From positions 1,612,001 to 1,676,000 of the forward strand of contig NZ_CP011789.1 in assembly GCF_001636055.1 (NCBI RefSeq): DNA of 64,000 nucleotides, in the 5' to 3' direction. Made by a program: the position numbers and the translations under genes. The notes under the pieces were generated by a model that ran no database searches, was not told the origin of the DNA, and saw nothing but the letters and a program-made list of their open reading frames with translations. Origin of the DNA: Pseudomonas putida. Its GTDB lineage: Bacteria > Pseudomonadota > Gammaproteobacteria > Pseudomonadales > Pseudomonadaceae. Positions 31,441-43,844 of the stretch are shown here, one piece after another. Numbering within the stretch: the first letter of the stretch is position 1; each line of letters opens with the position of its first letter.

Positions 31441-31525
31441 TTTTCGCGGGCAAGCCCGCTCCCACAGGCACACCACAGTTCTCGAGGCTGTGGTGTGCCT
31501 GTGGGAGCGGGCTTGCCCGCGAAAA
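31441..31525. repeat. REP pair with 37-base perfect arms
   Basis: Arms 31441-31477 and 31489-31525 are perfect inverses around an 11-base centre, containing TTTTCGCGGGCAAGCCCGC and its inverse. It lies between valS and the upstream small gene. A structure this stable could attenuate or process the transcript. Confidence 0.95.
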
Positions 31526-31546
31526 GGACGCCGCAAAAGGCGAGTG

Positions 31547-31915
31547 TTACTCGGAACGCTTGATCAACCGCTCCATCCGCGCTTCGAGGCGACGCTTGAC
31601 CTCGGTCTCGATGTGCGGAACGAAGTCGTTGATCACATCCTGCATGATCGATTGCGCCGCAGCGCGCAGTTCGGTGTCCAGGTGCAGCAGGGTGTCCTGG
31701 CGGCGAGTCTGGGCATCTTCTTCCGGTGCGCTGGCCTGGGCAGGTTCGACGGTGGTTGTCGCGTTGCCGGCCGGCTCATCGAGCAGCAGGGGAATCTGCT
31801 CGACCGTTTCGGTCAGCAGCGGCGGCTGCAGGTCGGCGTCGCCAAGCAACTGGCGGATCGACTCGAGATCGTCGAGCAGGTGGGCGGATTGTGTCAGTGA
31901 GGAGGGTTTGTCCAT
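31547..31915 (-). CDS. Small protein linked to holC and valS, function unknown
   Basis: The product is about 122 residues from ATG 31915 (MDKPSSLTQSAHLL); a TTG at 31924 is also possible. It is acidic in the first two thirds, then a charged amphipathic helix region (TELRAAAQSIMQDVINDFVP then a basic LEARMERLIKRSE end). This gene lies between holC and valS in P. aeruginosa too, and is sometimes annotated as DNA polymerase III subunit chi because of that position. I see no support for a chi fold in it. It starts 5 bases after the holC stop. Confidence 0.78.
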   Translation of the reverse strand: MDKPSSLTQSAHLLDDLESIRQLLGDADLQPPLLTETVEQIPLLLDEPAGNATTTVEPAQASAPEEDAQTRRQDTLLHLDTELRAAAQSIMQDVINDFVPHIETEVKRRLEARMERLIKRSE

Positions 31916-31920
31916 CGTCG

Positions 31921-32349
31921 TCAAAGTCGCTGTAAGCGGTGGTCTTGCAGAGCATAGCCCTGTTCGCGGTAGAAACGGAATCGCTCGCGGGCCAACTGGC
32001 GAATGGAGGCCTCTTCGACAACGATCTCGGCGACCCGCTCGAACTGGCCGACGAACCCTGGCACATCACCGCCCAGGTTGATCAGCAGGTCGCGGTGCTC
32101 GCCAGCAGTGTCGCCCAGGCCCAATGCGACCCTGGCATCGGCGTGTTGCTCGGCCAAGTCATGGGGCACGAAAGCCTCGCCCTTGAAATGCCACAGGCGT
32201 TCATCCAGGGCGTTTCGCTGTTCGTCGTCCTGGCAATGCAGGTAGACCCGGTGGCCGAGGCGCCAGGCCTTTTCGCACAGCTTGCAGGCGAAATCCAGCC
32301 GCGCCGACAGCGAGTCGGTGGGCAGGATGTAGAAATCGACTTTGCTCAT
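31921..32349 (-). CDS. holC: DNA polymerase III subunit chi
   Basis: The product is 142 residues. Chi links the clamp-loader (through psi) to single-strand binding protein SSB during replication. The conserved blocks KVDFYILP, CKLCEKAWRLGHRVYLHC, and ERFRFYREQGYALQDHRL are present. It lies 46 bases after pepA, as in other gamma-proteobacteria. Confidence 0.95.
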   Translation of the reverse strand: MSKVDFYILPTDSLSARLDFACKLCEKAWRLGHRVYLHCQDDEQRNALDERLWHFKGEAFVPHDLAEQHADARVALGLGDTAGEHRDLLINLGGDVPGFVGQFERVAEIVVEEASIRQLARERFRFYREQGYALQDHRLQRL

Positions 32350-32395
32350 GTTCGTTCAGCCCGGCCGGCGCCACTCGGGCGCCGGCACTGGTGTG

Positions 32396-34243
<1,848 letters not shown>

Positions 34244-35359
34244 TTGATCGTCTTTCGTTATCTGTCCCGCGAGGTCCTGGTGACCTTGAGCGCCGTCAGC
34301 GCAGTGCTGTTGGTGATCATCATGAGCGGGCGCTTCATCAAATACCTGGCCCAGGCGGCCCAGGGTGCGCTCGACCCGGGCGTGCTGTTCCTGATCATGG
34401 GCTTCCGCCTGCCGGGCTTCCTGCAACTGATCCTGCCGCTGGGCCTGTTCCTCGGCATCCTGCTGGCCTACGGGCGGCTGTATCTCGAAAGCGAGATGAC
34501 CGTGCTCTCGGCCACCGGCATGAGTCAGCAGCGTCTGCTGACGCTGACGCTGGCGCCGGCTGCGCTGGTTGCGCTGGTGGTTGCCTGGCTGAGCTTGAGC
34601 CTGGCCCCCCAAGGTGTGGCCCAGGTGCAGAAGATCATCGCCCAGCAGGATGCCCTGACCGAGTTCGATACGCTCGTGCCGGGTCGTTTCCAGACCCTGC
34701 GTGACGGCACGCGTGTCACCTACACCGAGCGGATGTCCGACGACCGCGTCAACCTGGGCGGGGTGTTCATTTCCGAGAAGCGCTTCAACCAGGACAAGAC
34801 CAAGGACCGCGCACCGTCGGTGCTGGTGGCGGAAAAAGGCCATCAGGAGGTGCAGCCTGATGGCAACCGCTACCTGATCCTGGAAAACGGTTACCGTTAC
34901 GACGGCAACCCCGGCCAGGCCGACTATCGGGCGATCAAGTACGACACCTACGGTGTGCTGCTGCCCAAGCCTGAGGTCAGCGAGGAAGTCACCGAGCGTG
35001 AAGCCATCCCGACCACCGACCTGTTCGGGCATGACGGCCTGCGTGAGCGCGCCGAACTGCAATGGCGCCTGTCGCTGCCGCTGCTGGTATTCATCGTGAC
35101 CCTGCTGGCCGTGCCGCTGGCCAAGGTCAACCCGCGCCAGGGCCGCTTCCTCAAGTTGCTGCCGGCGATCCTCCTGTACATGGCCTACCTGACGATGCTG
35201 ATTTCCGTTCGCGGCGCCCTCGAGAAGGGCAAGTTGCCGATCTCCCTGGGCATCTGGTGGGTGCACGCGTTGTTCCTGCTCATCGGCCTGGCGCTGATGT
35301 ACTGGGAGCCGCTGCGCCTGAAGATGGCCGCGCGCCGTGCGGGGGTGGCCCATGGTTAA
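34244..35359 (+). CDS. lptF: LPS export permease LptF
   Basis: The product is 371 residues when started at the TTG at 34244 (read as MIVFRYLSREVL). AGGAG lies 8 bases upstream, and this start begins exactly at the conserved N-terminus of LptF; the longer open frame is not protein-like. LptF and LptG form the membrane part of the LptB2FG transporter with six membrane segments and a periplasmic beta-jellyroll. The gene overlaps lptG by 8 bases. The rare start codon may keep expression low. Confidence 0.95.
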   Translation: MIVFRYLSREVLVTLSAVSAVLLVIIMSGRFIKYLAQAAQGALDPGVLFLIMGFRLPGFLQLILPLGLFLGILLAYGRLYLESEMTVLSATGMSQQRLLTLTLAPAALVALVVAWLSLSLAPQGVAQVQKIIAQQDALTEFDTLVPGRFQTLRDGTRVTYTERMSDDRVNLGGVFISEKRFNQDKTKDRAPSVLVAEKGHQEVQPDGNRYLILENGYRYDGNPGQADYRAIKYDTYGVLLPKPEVSEEVTEREAIPTTDLFGHDGLRERAELQWRLSLPLLVFIVTLLAVPLAKVNPRQGRFLKLLPAILLYMAYLTMLISVRGALEKGKLPISLGIWWVHALFLLIGLALMYWEPLRLKMAARRAGVAHG

Positions 35360-36413
35360 GATCGACCGCTATATCGGCCAGAGCGTACTGCTGGCCATCC
35401 TGGCCGTGCTGGGGATCATCCTCGGCCTGGCCTCGCTGTTCGCCTTCATCGACGAGATGGGCGATTTGAGCGATACCTATACCCTGCTCGACGCCGGCAG
35501 CTACGTGCTGCTCACCGCGCCGCGTCGGCTGTATGACATGCTGCCGATGGCTGCGCTGATCGGCTGCCTGATCGGCCTGGGCAGCCTGGCCAGCAGCAGC
35601 GAGCTGACCATCATGCGTGCTGCGGGCGTGTCCATCGGTCGCATCGTCTGGGCAGTGATGAAGCCGATGCTGGTGCTGATGCTGGTCGGTCTGCTGATTG
35701 GCGAATACGTTGCACCGGTCACCGAGAACAAGGCCCAGGCCGAGCGCTCGCTGGCGCAGGGCGGTGGTGAGGCGCAAAGCTCCAAGCGCGGCATGTGGCA
35801 CCGCCAGGGCGAAGAGTTCGTGCACATCAACTCGGTACAGCCCAACGGCTTGCTGCTCGGTGTGACCCGCTACCGTTTCGACGAACAACGCAAGATCGTC
35901 GCTTCCAGCTTCGCCCGCCGCGCGCTGTACCAGGATCAGCGCTGGGTGCTGCACGACGTCAGCACCACGTTCTTCCGTGGCGACCACACCGAAGTGGTGC
36001 AGGCACCGGAAGAAATCTGGGACGTGTCGGTGACGCCGGAATTGCTCAATACCGTGGTGCTGCCTCCCGAGTCGTTGTCGATCACCGGGTTGTGGGAATA
36101 CATCCACTACCTGGCCGACCAGGGTTTGAACAACGCCCGTTACTGGCTGGCGTTCTGGACCAAGATCCTGCAACCCGCGGTGACCGCTGCACTGGTACTG
36201 ATGGCGATTTCCTTCATCTTCGGTCCGCTGCGCTCGGTGACCCTGGGTCAGCGCGTGTTTACCGGCGTGCTGGTGGGCTTCGTGTTCCGCATCGCCCAGG
36301 ACCTGCTGGGGCCGTCGAGCCAGGTGTTCGGTTTCCCGCCGCTGTTGGCGGTGGTGATTCCAGCCGGGATCTGCGCACTGGCCGGTGTGTGGTTGTTGCG
36401 TCGGGCAGGGTGA
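35352..36413 (+). CDS. lptG: LPS export permease LptG
   Basis: The product is 353 residues from ATG 35352 (MVKIDRYIGQSV). It pairs with LptF. Hydrophobic segments cluster at the two ends (residues about 10-110 and 270-350), with a periplasmic domain between them (QGEEFVHINSVQPNGLLLGV). The 8-base overlap with lptF indicates coupled translation. LptB, LptA and LptC are encoded 22 kb upstream in this window. Confidence 0.95.
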   Translation: MVKIDRYIGQSVLLAILAVLGIILGLASLFAFIDEMGDLSDTYTLLDAGSYVLLTAPRRLYDMLPMAALIGCLIGLGSLASSSELTIMRAAGVSIGRIVWAVMKPMLVLMLVGLLIGEYVAPVTENKAQAERSLAQGGGEAQSSKRGMWHRQGEEFVHINSVQPNGLLLGVTRYRFDEQRKIVASSFARRALYQDQRWVLHDVSTTFFRGDHTEVVQAPEEIWDVSVTPELLNTVVLPPESLSITGLWEYIHYLADQGLNNARYWLAFWTKILQPAVTAALVLMAISFIFGPLRSVTLGQRVFTGVLVGFVFRIAQDLLGPSSQVFGFPPLLAVVIPAGICALAGVWLLRRAG

Positions 36414-36433
36414 TGAGCCAGGCGTGAATGAGA

Positions 36434-36459
36434 AAGCCGACCCCAGGGTCGGCTTTTTT
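36434..36459 (+). terminator. Terminator after lptG
   Basis: AAGCCGACCC and GGGTCGGCTT form the stem, followed by TTTTTT. It lies 20 bases after the lptG stop and before the convergent RDD gene. Confidence 0.9.
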
Positions 36460-36492
36460 GTGGCTCGAAGTTGGCTTTATCGCAGCCCAGGA

Positions 36493-36981
36493 TCATTTCT
36501 TCTGCTTCGGAATCCGCACCAACTGGGTTTCCGAGTAGATGTCATGCCAGCTGCGCTTGCGCTTGTCGATCAACGACCAGATGAACCCCAGCCCCAGGCA
36601 CAACCACGAAGCAATAGACACCACGAAGCGCAACAGCGCCTGCCACAAACTGATCGCGCTGCCGTCGGCATTCTGTACACGCACGCCCCACACCTGCATG
36701 CCCAGGGTCTGGCCGCCGTGGGTCCAGAACTTGGCGAAGAAGCCGAACAGGGCAAACAACAGGACGGTGGACAACAGCGGATCGCCATCGAGCGCGCCGG
36801 CGTCGGTCAGCTCACGCATGCGGGCTTCGCCGATGATCGACATCTGCACTAACTTGTAGACACCTGCCGTGACGATCAGCAGGGCGGTGCACAGGAGGAA
36901 ATCATAGAACATTGCCGCCAGACGGCGCCCCAGGCCTGCGGGCGGGAAATCGCCCTGGGGGGTGAGAGAACGCTTGGACAT
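36493..36981 (-). CDS. RDD-domain membrane protein
   Basis: The product is 162 residues from ATG 36981 (MSKRSLTPQGDF). The RDD pattern is visible: GLGRRLAAMFYDFLLC with the Arg-Asp elements, and IDKRKRSWHDIYSETQLV at the end. Three hydrophobic segments are expected. Members have been linked to ion transport or to export machinery, but the role is open. It converges with lptG. Confidence 0.88.
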   Translation of the reverse strand: MSKRSLTPQGDFPPAGLGRRLAAMFYDFLLCTALLIVTAGVYKLVQMSIIGEARMRELTDAGALDGDPLLSTVLLFALFGFFAKFWTHGGQTLGMQVWGVRVQNADGSAISLWQALLRFVVSIASWLCLGLGFIWSLIDKRKRSWHDIYSETQLVRIPKQKK

Positions 36982-37030
36982 GCAGGAGGGCTCCGGGTGG
37001 AAAGTCCTCATTCTATGAAATTGCAGGCAC

Positions 37031-37066
37031 AAAAAAGCCCCTGCGCGTCAACGCAGGGGCTTTTTC
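37031..37066 (-). terminator. Terminator after the cold-shock gene (possibly bidirectional)
   Basis: AAAAAAGCCCCTGCG and CGCAGGGGCTTTTT flank a short loop; stem GCCCCTGCGT/ACGCAGGGGC is perfect. On the minus strand it follows the csp stop after 8 bases and ends in a T run. Confidence 0.9.
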
Positions 37067-37073
37067 ACAGAAA

Positions 37074-37286
37074 TCAGCCTTCTGCTTGTACTTCGTCAGC
37101 CTGCATGCCTTTCTGGCCCTGCACTGCAACGAAGGTGACTTTCTGGCCTTCTTTCAGGCTCTTGAAGCCGTTGCCTTGGATGGCGCGGAAGTGAACGAAC
37201 AGATCCGGACCGCTCTCTGGGGTGATGAAGCCGTAACCTTTCTCGTCATTGAACCACTTGACGGTACCGTTCTGACGCTCAGCCAT
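37074..37286 (-). CDS. Cold-shock domain protein (CspA family)
   Basis: The product is 70 residues, one cold-shock domain. RNA-binding motifs RNP1 (KGYGFI) and RNP2 (LFVHF) are both present. It starts [14 protein letters not shown], standard for the family. Such proteins melt RNA structure. Whether this member is cold-induced or constitutive (CapB/CspD-like) cannot be told from sequence; a long upstream gap could hold a structured leader. Confidence 0.94.
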   Translation of the reverse strand: MAERQNGTVKWFNDEKGYGFITPESGPDLFVHFRAIQGNGFKSLKEGQKVTFVAVQGQKGMQADEVQAEG

Positions 37287-37630
37287 TTTCTTATTTCCTA
37301 TGAATCTTTAGATAGTGATTTCAGTTTCTTTCGCATCACACGGCGAAAGAGTACTGGGCTGGGTTGCAGGAAAGTAAGAGACGTCGAACGGGTTGTAGCA
37401 AATTGCGGCTACTGGCCCAGGTCACGAACTGTTGCGACCCATGCAAACACAGTGAGAAGACTCTACGCCAACTCCAGCGACAAAAACAAGCCCCGCACGG
37501 CGCAGGGATCAAGGCTTTTGCCGATTACCGACAAAATTGTCGGAAACGGCATGGCGCCTGGCCTGGCGCCATGTTCAAAAGTTATTGCGCAGGTTCGTAA
37601 TCGAATAAGCGCGCTGTTGTGAGATTGCTT
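37287..37630. other. 344-base gap between gcvT and the cold-shock gene
   Basis: No protein-like frame is seen. Two perfect palindromic stems occur: CATGGCGCC/GGCGCCATG at 37550-37573 with a 6-base loop, and CCGACAAAATTGTCGG at 37528-37543. Both lie after gcvT and before the expected csp leader. They may mark the end of the gcv transcript (no T tract) or belong to a leader of the cold-shock mRNA. Confidence 0.6.
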
Positions 37631-38752
37631 TCAACCTCGGTAGTAACGTTGCGCCACGAAAGGCATTTTGCTGACTTTCAGGGCAACTTGTTTGCCGCGC
37701 ACGACCGCAAACAACGGCGTTTCCAGCGCGGCATGTTCGTTATCGACATACCCCATTGCCACGGGTGTACCCAGGGTCGGGCCGAAACCACCGCTGCACA
37801 CCTTGCCGACCGGCGTGCCGTGCGCATCGACAATCTCGGCGCCCTCACGAACCGGCGTGCGCTCCTGTGGCAGCAGGCCCACACGTTTGCGGCTCACGCC
37901 CTGCTGCTGTTGGGCAAATACGCGGGTGGCGCCCGGGAAACCACCGGCCCGTGCTCCGTCGGCGCGACGAACCTTGGAGATCGCCCACAACAGGCTGGCC
38001 TCGATCGGCGTAGTCTCGGTGTCCATGTCGTGGCCGTACAGGCACAGGCCGGCTTCCAGGCGCAGCGAGTCGCGTGCGCCCAGGCCGATCGGCTGCACCT
38101 CAGGCTCGGCCAGCAGGCGTCGAGCCAGGGCTTCGGCAGCAGTGGCCGGTACCGAGATTTCGTAGCCGTCCTCGCCGGTGTAGCCCGAGCGGCTGACGAA
38201 GCAGTCCTCACCCAGCAACTGCAACGGGCGGAACTGCATGAAGGTCATGCCGGCCACTTCCGGCGCCAGGCGCTCCAGCACCTTGACCGCAGCCGGGCCC
38301 TGCAAGGCGAGCAGGGCGCGCTCCTCGAACAAAGGCTGGATCTCGCAGCGCTGGCCGATGTGCTTTTGCAGGTGAGCCAGGTCCTGATCCTTACAGGCGG
38401 CATTGACCACCAGGAACAGTGTATCGTCGCCCAGGTTGGCCACCATCAGGTCGTCGAGGATGCCTCCTTGCTCATTGGTGAACATGGCGTAGCGCTGCAT
38501 GCCCACCGGCAGGTCGATGATGTCTACTGGCACCAGGCTTTCCAAAGCCTTGGCCGCGTCGCTGCCACGCAGCACGATCTGGCCCATGTGCGACACATCG
38601 AACAGACCGGCCTGCTCGCGGGTATGCAGGTGTTCCTTGAGCACCCCCAACGGATACTGCACGGGCATGTCGAAGCCTGCGAACGGCACCATGCGCGCGC
38701 CCAGCTCCAGGTGAAGGGCGTGCAGCGGGGTCTTGAGCAACGTATCGGACAT
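37631..38752 (-). CDS. gcvT: Glycine cleavage system T protein (aminomethyltransferase)
   Basis: The product is 373 residues from ATG 38752 (MSDTLLKTPLHALHL). It takes the aminomethyl group from lipoyl-GcvH to tetrahydrofolate, releasing ammonia. FAGFDMPVQYPLGV near the start, FDVSHMGQI, and GYTGEDGYEIS near residue 190 are family blocks. The frame is open far upstream through sdaA, but that part has no gcvT character. It is the last gene of gcvH-gcvP-sdaA-gcvT, 26 bases after sdaA. Confidence 0.96.
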   Translation of the reverse strand: MSDTLLKTPLHALHLELGARMVPFAGFDMPVQYPLGVLKEHLHTREQAGLFDVSHMGQIVLRGSDAAKALESLVPVDIIDLPVGMQRYAMFTNEQGGILDDLMVANLGDDTLFLVVNAACKDQDLAHLQKHIGQRCEIQPLFEERALLALQGPAAVKVLERLAPEVAGMTFMQFRPLQLLGEDCFVSRSGYTGEDGYEISVPATAAEALARRLLAEPEVQPIGLGARDSLRLEAGLCLYGHDMDTETTPIEASLLWAISKVRRADGARAGGFPGATRVFAQQQQGVSRKRVGLLPQERTPVREGAEIVDAHGTPVGKVCSGGFGPTLGTPVAMGYVDNEHAALETPLFAVVRGKQVALKVSKMPFVAQRYYRG

Positions 38753-38778
38753 CGGTAACTCCTTGGTTTTTGTTCGGG

Positions 38779-40155
<1,377 letters not shown>

Positions 40156-40194
40156 GATGACCTCCTGCCAGGTGGGTTGGGCAGATGCTGAACC

Positions 40195-40268
40195 CTGTGG
40201 GAGCGGGCTTGCCCGCGAATGCGTCGGCGTGGCCAACATCGCATTCGCGGGCAAGCCCGCTCCCACAG
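40195..40268. repeat. REP pair between gcvP and sdaA
   Basis: Perfect 29-base arms at 40195-40223 and 40240-40268 enclose 16 bases, with the CTGTGGGAGCGGGCTTGCCC core and its inverse. It splits the gcv operon between gcvP and sdaA and could cause differential mRNA stability. Confidence 0.95.
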
Positions 40269-40305
40269 AGGAACACACCTCTATCAGAGGGCGGGCCGAG
40301 GTCTA

Positions 40306-43161
40306 TCAGACGTCCTGATAGCTCTCGATCGACGGGCAGGCGCAGACCAGGTTGCGGTCGCCATACACGTTGTCGACCCGGCCGACCGGTGGCCAGTACT
40401 TGCTCTCGACCAGGCTCGGCAGCGGATAAACCGCCTGCTCGCGGCTGTAGCCGTGGGACCATTCGCCGACCAGTTCCGCCGCGGTGTGCGGGGCGTTCTT
40501 GAGCGGGTTGTCGTCCTTGTCCAGGCTGCCGTTCTCCACGGCGCGAATCTCTTCGCGGATCTGGATCATCGCATCGCAGAAACGGTCCAGTTCTTCCTTG
40601 GACTCGCTTTCGGTCGGTTCGATCATCAGCGTGCCCGCCACCGGGAACGACATGGTCGGAGCATGGAAGCCGAAGTCGATCAAACGCTTGGCCACGTCAT
40701 CGACGCTGATGCCGCTGGTGTCCTTGAGCGGACGCAGGTCGAGGATGCATTCGTGGGCGACCAGGCCGTTGCCACCGGTGTACAGCACAGGATAGTGCTC
40801 TTCCAGGCGACGGGCGATGTAGTTGGCGTTGAGGATCGCCATCTGCGACGCACGCTTGAGGCCTGCGCCACCCATCATGCGAATGTACATCCAGGTGATC
40901 GGCAGGATGCTGGCGCTGCCGAACGGTGCAGCGCAGACCGCACCGGCAGTGTTTTCCAGCGCGGCATGGCCGGGCAGGAACGGCGCCAGGTGCGACTTGA
41001 CGCCGATCGGGCCGACGCCCGGGCCGCCACCGCCGTGGGGGATGCAGAAGGTCTTGTGCAGGTTGAGGTGCGACACGTCGCCACCGAACTTGCCCGGAGC
41101 GCACAGGCCGACCATGGCGTTCATGTTGGCGCCATCGATGTACACCTGGCCGCCGTTGTCGTGAATGATCGCGCAGATCTCGCCGATCGCCTCCTCGAAC
41201 ACACCGTGGGTCGAGGGGTAGGTGATCATGATCGCGGCCAGGCGCTCGCGGTGTTCGAGTGCCTTGGCGCGCAGGTCGTCGATATCGACGTTGCCCCGGG
41301 CGTCGCAGGCGGTGACCACCACGCGCATGCCGGCCATGTGTGCGGTGGCCGGGTTGGTACCGTGTGCCGACGACGGGATCAGGCAGATGTCGCGGTGGCT
41401 TTCGCCGCGGCTGCGGTGGTAGGCGCGGATCGCCAGCAGGCCTGCGTACTCGCCCTGGGAACCGGCGTTGGGCTGCAGCGACACGGCATCGTAGCCGGTG
41501 GCGGCGCAGAGCATGGCTTCAAGCTCGGTGGTCATCTGCAGGTAGCCCTGGCTCTGGGCGGCCGGGGCGAAGGGGTGCAGGTTGCCGAACTCGGCCCAGG
41601 TGACCGGAATCATTTCGCTGGCAGCATTGAGCTTCATGGTGCACGAGCCCAACGGGATCATGCTGCGATCCAGCGCCAAGTCCTTGTCGGCCAGGCGGCG
41701 CAGGTAGCGCATCAGTTCGGTTTCGCTGTGGTAGCGGTTGAACACCGGGTGCTCGAGGATCGCCGATTGGCGCATCAGTGCAGCTGGCAGGCGCGGGCTG
41801 TGGTTGGCGGCGAGGGTAGCGAAGTCCGGCAGCGCCTGGCCATTGGCGAACAATGCCCAGAGCGCCTCGACATCTGCCTGGGTGCTGGTTTCGTCCAGCG
41901 ACAGCCCCAGGTGGGCGGTGTCGACCTGGCGCAGGTTCAAGCCCTTGGCGCGCGCTTGCTCGTGCAGGTTGGCGGTGGCGGCACCGGTGGCCAGGGTCAG
42001 GGTGTCGAAGAATTCACCGGTAACGACCTTGGCGCCGAGCTTGGCCAGACCCGCAGCGAGAATCGCGGTGAGGGCGTGGGTACGTTCAGCGATGCGCTTG
42101 AGGCCGGCCGGGCCGTGGTAGACGGCGTACATACTGGCGATGTTGGCCAGCAGGACCTGTGCGGTGCAGATGTTGCTGGTGGCCTTTTCGCGGCGGATGT
42201 GTTGCTCGCGGGTTTGCATGGCCAGGCGCAGTGCGGTCTTGCCGAAACGGTCGATCGAAACGCCGACCAGGCGGCCCGGCATGTCACGTTTGAAGGCATC
42301 GCGGGTGGCGAAGTAGGCCGCGTGCGGGCCGCCGAAGCCCAGCGGTACGCCGAAGCGCTGGGCACTGCCGATGGCCACGTCGGCGTCGAATTCGCCCGGA
42401 GGAGTCAGCAAGGTCAGGGCCAGCAGGTCGGCGGCCACGGCCACCAGGGCACCGGCGCCGTGCAGGCGCTGCACCAGCTCGCGGTAGTCGAACACATCAC
42501 CGTTGCTTGCCGGGTATTGCAGCAGGGCGCCGAAGAAGGCGCTGACATCGCCCAGTTCACGCTCGTCACCGACCACGACCTCGATGCCCAGCGGCTCGGC
42601 ACGGGTACGCAGCACGTCAAGGGTTTGCGGGTGGCAATGCACGGAGGCGAAGAAGGCATGGCTGCCCTTGTTCTTCGACAGGCGTTTGCAGAAGGTCATG
42701 GCCTCGGCAGCGGCGGTGGCTTCGTCGAGCAGCGAGGCGTTGGCGATCGGCAGGCCGGTGAGGTCGCTGATCAGGGTCTGGAAGTTCAGCAGCGCTTCCA
42801 GGCGACCCTGGGAGATTTCCGGCTGGTAAGGGGTGTAGGCGGTGTACCACGCCGGGTTTTCCAGAAGGTTGCGCAGGATCGGCGCTGGCGTGTGGGTGTT
42901 GTAGTAGCCCTGGCCGATGAAGCTCTTGAACAGCTGGTTCTTGCCGGCGATCGCCTTGAGGGCGGCGAGGGCATCGGCCTCGCTCTGGCCGTCGGCGTCA
43001 CCGAGCACGCTGGTGCCCTTGATGCTGTCGGGAATGACGGCGGCGGTCATGGCGTCGAGAGAGTCGAAGCCCAGGGTGGTCAGCATGGCCTGTTCGTCGG
43101 CGCTGCGTGGGCCGATGTGACGGGCGATGAATTCGTTGGCGGTGCCGAGGTTGATGGTCAT
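40306..43161 (-). CDS. gcvP: Glycine dehydrogenase (decarboxylating), P protein
   Basis: The product is 951 residues, the single-chain form. It decarboxylates glycine and loads the aminomethyl group onto lipoyl-GcvH. The PLP lysine is in [18 protein letters not shown] near residue 705. N-terminal [20 protein letters not shown] (first part) and [18 protein letters not shown] [12 protein letters not shown] are family blocks. It follows gcvH by 11 bases. Confidence 0.98.
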   Translation of the reverse strand: MTINLGTANEFIARHIGPRSADEQAMLTTLGFDSLDAMTAAVIPDSIKGTSVLGDADGQSEADALAALKAIAGKNQLFKSFIGQGYYNTHTPAPILRNLLENPAWYTAYTPYQPEISQGRLEALLNFQTLISDLTGLPIANASLLDEATAAAEAMTFCKRLSKNKGSHAFFASVHCHPQTLDVLRTRAEPLGIEVVVGDERELGDVSAFFGALLQYPASNGDVFDYRELVQRLHGAGALVAVAADLLALTLLTPPGEFDADVAIGSAQRFGVPLGFGGPHAAYFATRDAFKRDMPGRLVGVSIDRFGKTALRLAMQTREQHIRREKATSNICTAQVLLANIASMYAVYHGPAGLKRIAERTHALTAILAAGLAKLGAKVVTGEFFDTLTLATGAATANLHEQARAKGLNLRQVDTAHLGLSLDETSTQADVEALWALFANGQALPDFATLAANHSPRLPAALMRQSAILEHPVFNRYHSETELMRYLRRLADKDLALDRSMIPLGSCTMKLNAASEMIPVTWAEFGNLHPFAPAAQSQGYLQMTTELEAMLCAATGYDAVSLQPNAGSQGEYAGLLAIRAYHRSRGESHRDICLIPSSAHGTNPATAHMAGMRVVVTACDARGNVDIDDLRAKALEHRERLAAIMITYPSTHGVFEEAIGEICAIIHDNGGQVYIDGANMNAMVGLCAPGKFGGDVSHLNLHKTFCIPHGGGGPGVGPIGVKSHLAPFLPGHAALENTAGAVCAAPFGSASILPITWMYIRMMGGAGLKRASQMAILNANYIARRLEEHYPVLYTGGNGLVAHECILDLRPLKDTSGISVDDVAKRLIDFGFHAPTMSFPVAGTLMIEPTESESKEELDRFCDAMIQIREEIRAVENGSLDKDDNPLKNAPHTAAELVGEWSHGYSREQAVYPLPSLVESKYWPPVGRVDNVYGDRNLVCACPSIESYQDV

Positions 43162-43172
43162 GGTCGTGGTCC

Positions 43173-43556
43173 TCAGGCGTCGTCGTTGGCTTTGAGCAGG
43201 CGGTCGTAGGCATCCTGGTCGAGCAGGGCGGTCACCTCGCTCATGTCTGCAGGAACGAAGCGGAAGAACCAGCCTTCGCCCAGCGGGTCTTCGTTGACCT
43301 GCTCGGGGTTGTCGTTGAGACCTTCGTTGACCGCGACCACTTCACCGGTCAGCGGCATGTACACGCCGCTGGCAGCCTTGACCGACTCGACGGTTGAGGC
43401 TTCGGCGCCTTTTTCATACTGCTGCAGGTCCGGCAGTTGCACGAAGACCACATCGCCAAGGGCGTTCTGGGCATAGGCGGTGATACCTACGGTGACGCTG
43501 CCGTCAGCTTCGACGCGCAGCCATTCGTGATCTTCGGTGAAACGCAACTCGCTCAT
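43173..43556 (-). CDS. gcvH: Glycine cleavage system H protein
   Basis: The product is 127 residues from ATG 43556 ([13 protein letters not shown]). It is the lipoyl carrier of the glycine cleavage complex. The lipoylated lysine is Lys60 in ESVKAAS. It is first in gcvH-gcvP-sdaA-gcvT and has a probable sigma-54 promoter 65 bases upstream with three activator sites behind it. Confidence 0.97.
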   Translation of the reverse strand: MSELRFTEDHEWLRVEADGSVTVGITAYAQNALGDVVFVQLPDLQQYEKGAEASTVESVKAASGVYMPLTGEVVAVNEGLNDNPEQVNEDPLGEGWFFRFVPADMSEVTALLDQDAYDRLLKANDDA

Positions 43557-43620
43557 GGGAAATCCTCGGGAAGCAGGGCGTTGGGCGCGGTGGGTCCGCG
43601 CTCTTGGGTGGATTTCCCTA

Positions 43621-43636
43621 AGCAATAATGCGGCCA
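43621..43636 (-). promoter_or_regulatory. Sigma-54 (-24/-12) promoter of gcvH-gcvP-sdaA-gcvT
   Basis: On the minus strand the sequence is TGGCCGCATTATTGCT. Against the consensus TGGCACGNNNNTTGCW the invariant GG (-24) and GC (-12) are present with exact spacing, and TGGC and TTGCT match fully. It lies 65-80 bases before the gcvH start. A sigma-54 enhancer-binding protein gene with an intact GAFTGA lies just upstream. Confidence 0.85.
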
Positions 43637-43699
43637 TGAGAATAAATTTCTTATAAATCAGCTATTTAACTGATTTTTACAGACGGACCAATCCTACTG

Positions 43700-43817
43700 T
43701 GTAATGAAATCGATACAGCGTAGGGTGTAAACGAAAGCGTCGAGGGATCAAACCCTTGGATAACTGCACTCAAGTCTGCCTGTATCGAAATCATTACGAT
43801 GTAATGATTTCGATACG
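43700..43817 (-). promoter_or_regulatory. Three 18-bp activator sites upstream of gcvH
   Basis: Sites with the pattern TGTAATG-N4-CGATACA occur at 43700-43717, 43781-43798 (inverted) and 43800-43817. The last two form a 35-bp near-contiguous palindrome. The pattern resembles the GcsR site TGTAACG-N4-CGTTCCG reported upstream of P. aeruginosa gcvH2, also in three copies. They lie about 70-190 bases upstream of the -24/-12 promoter, a normal enhancer distance. Confidence 0.85.
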
Positions 43818-43844
43818 TTTGGGTGCAGGTGTACCTTGTGTCAG

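Noticed and set aside
40219..43209. A 996-codon open frame on the plus strand opposite gcvP
   Set aside because: It is the antisense shadow of a clearly real gcvP with an intact PLP lysine; no recognisable fold or ribosome site.
43557..43844. Glycine riboswitch ahead of gcvH
   Set aside because: The gap is fully accounted for by a -24/-12 promoter and activator sites, the leader is only about 55-60 bases, and I see no paired aptamer structure.
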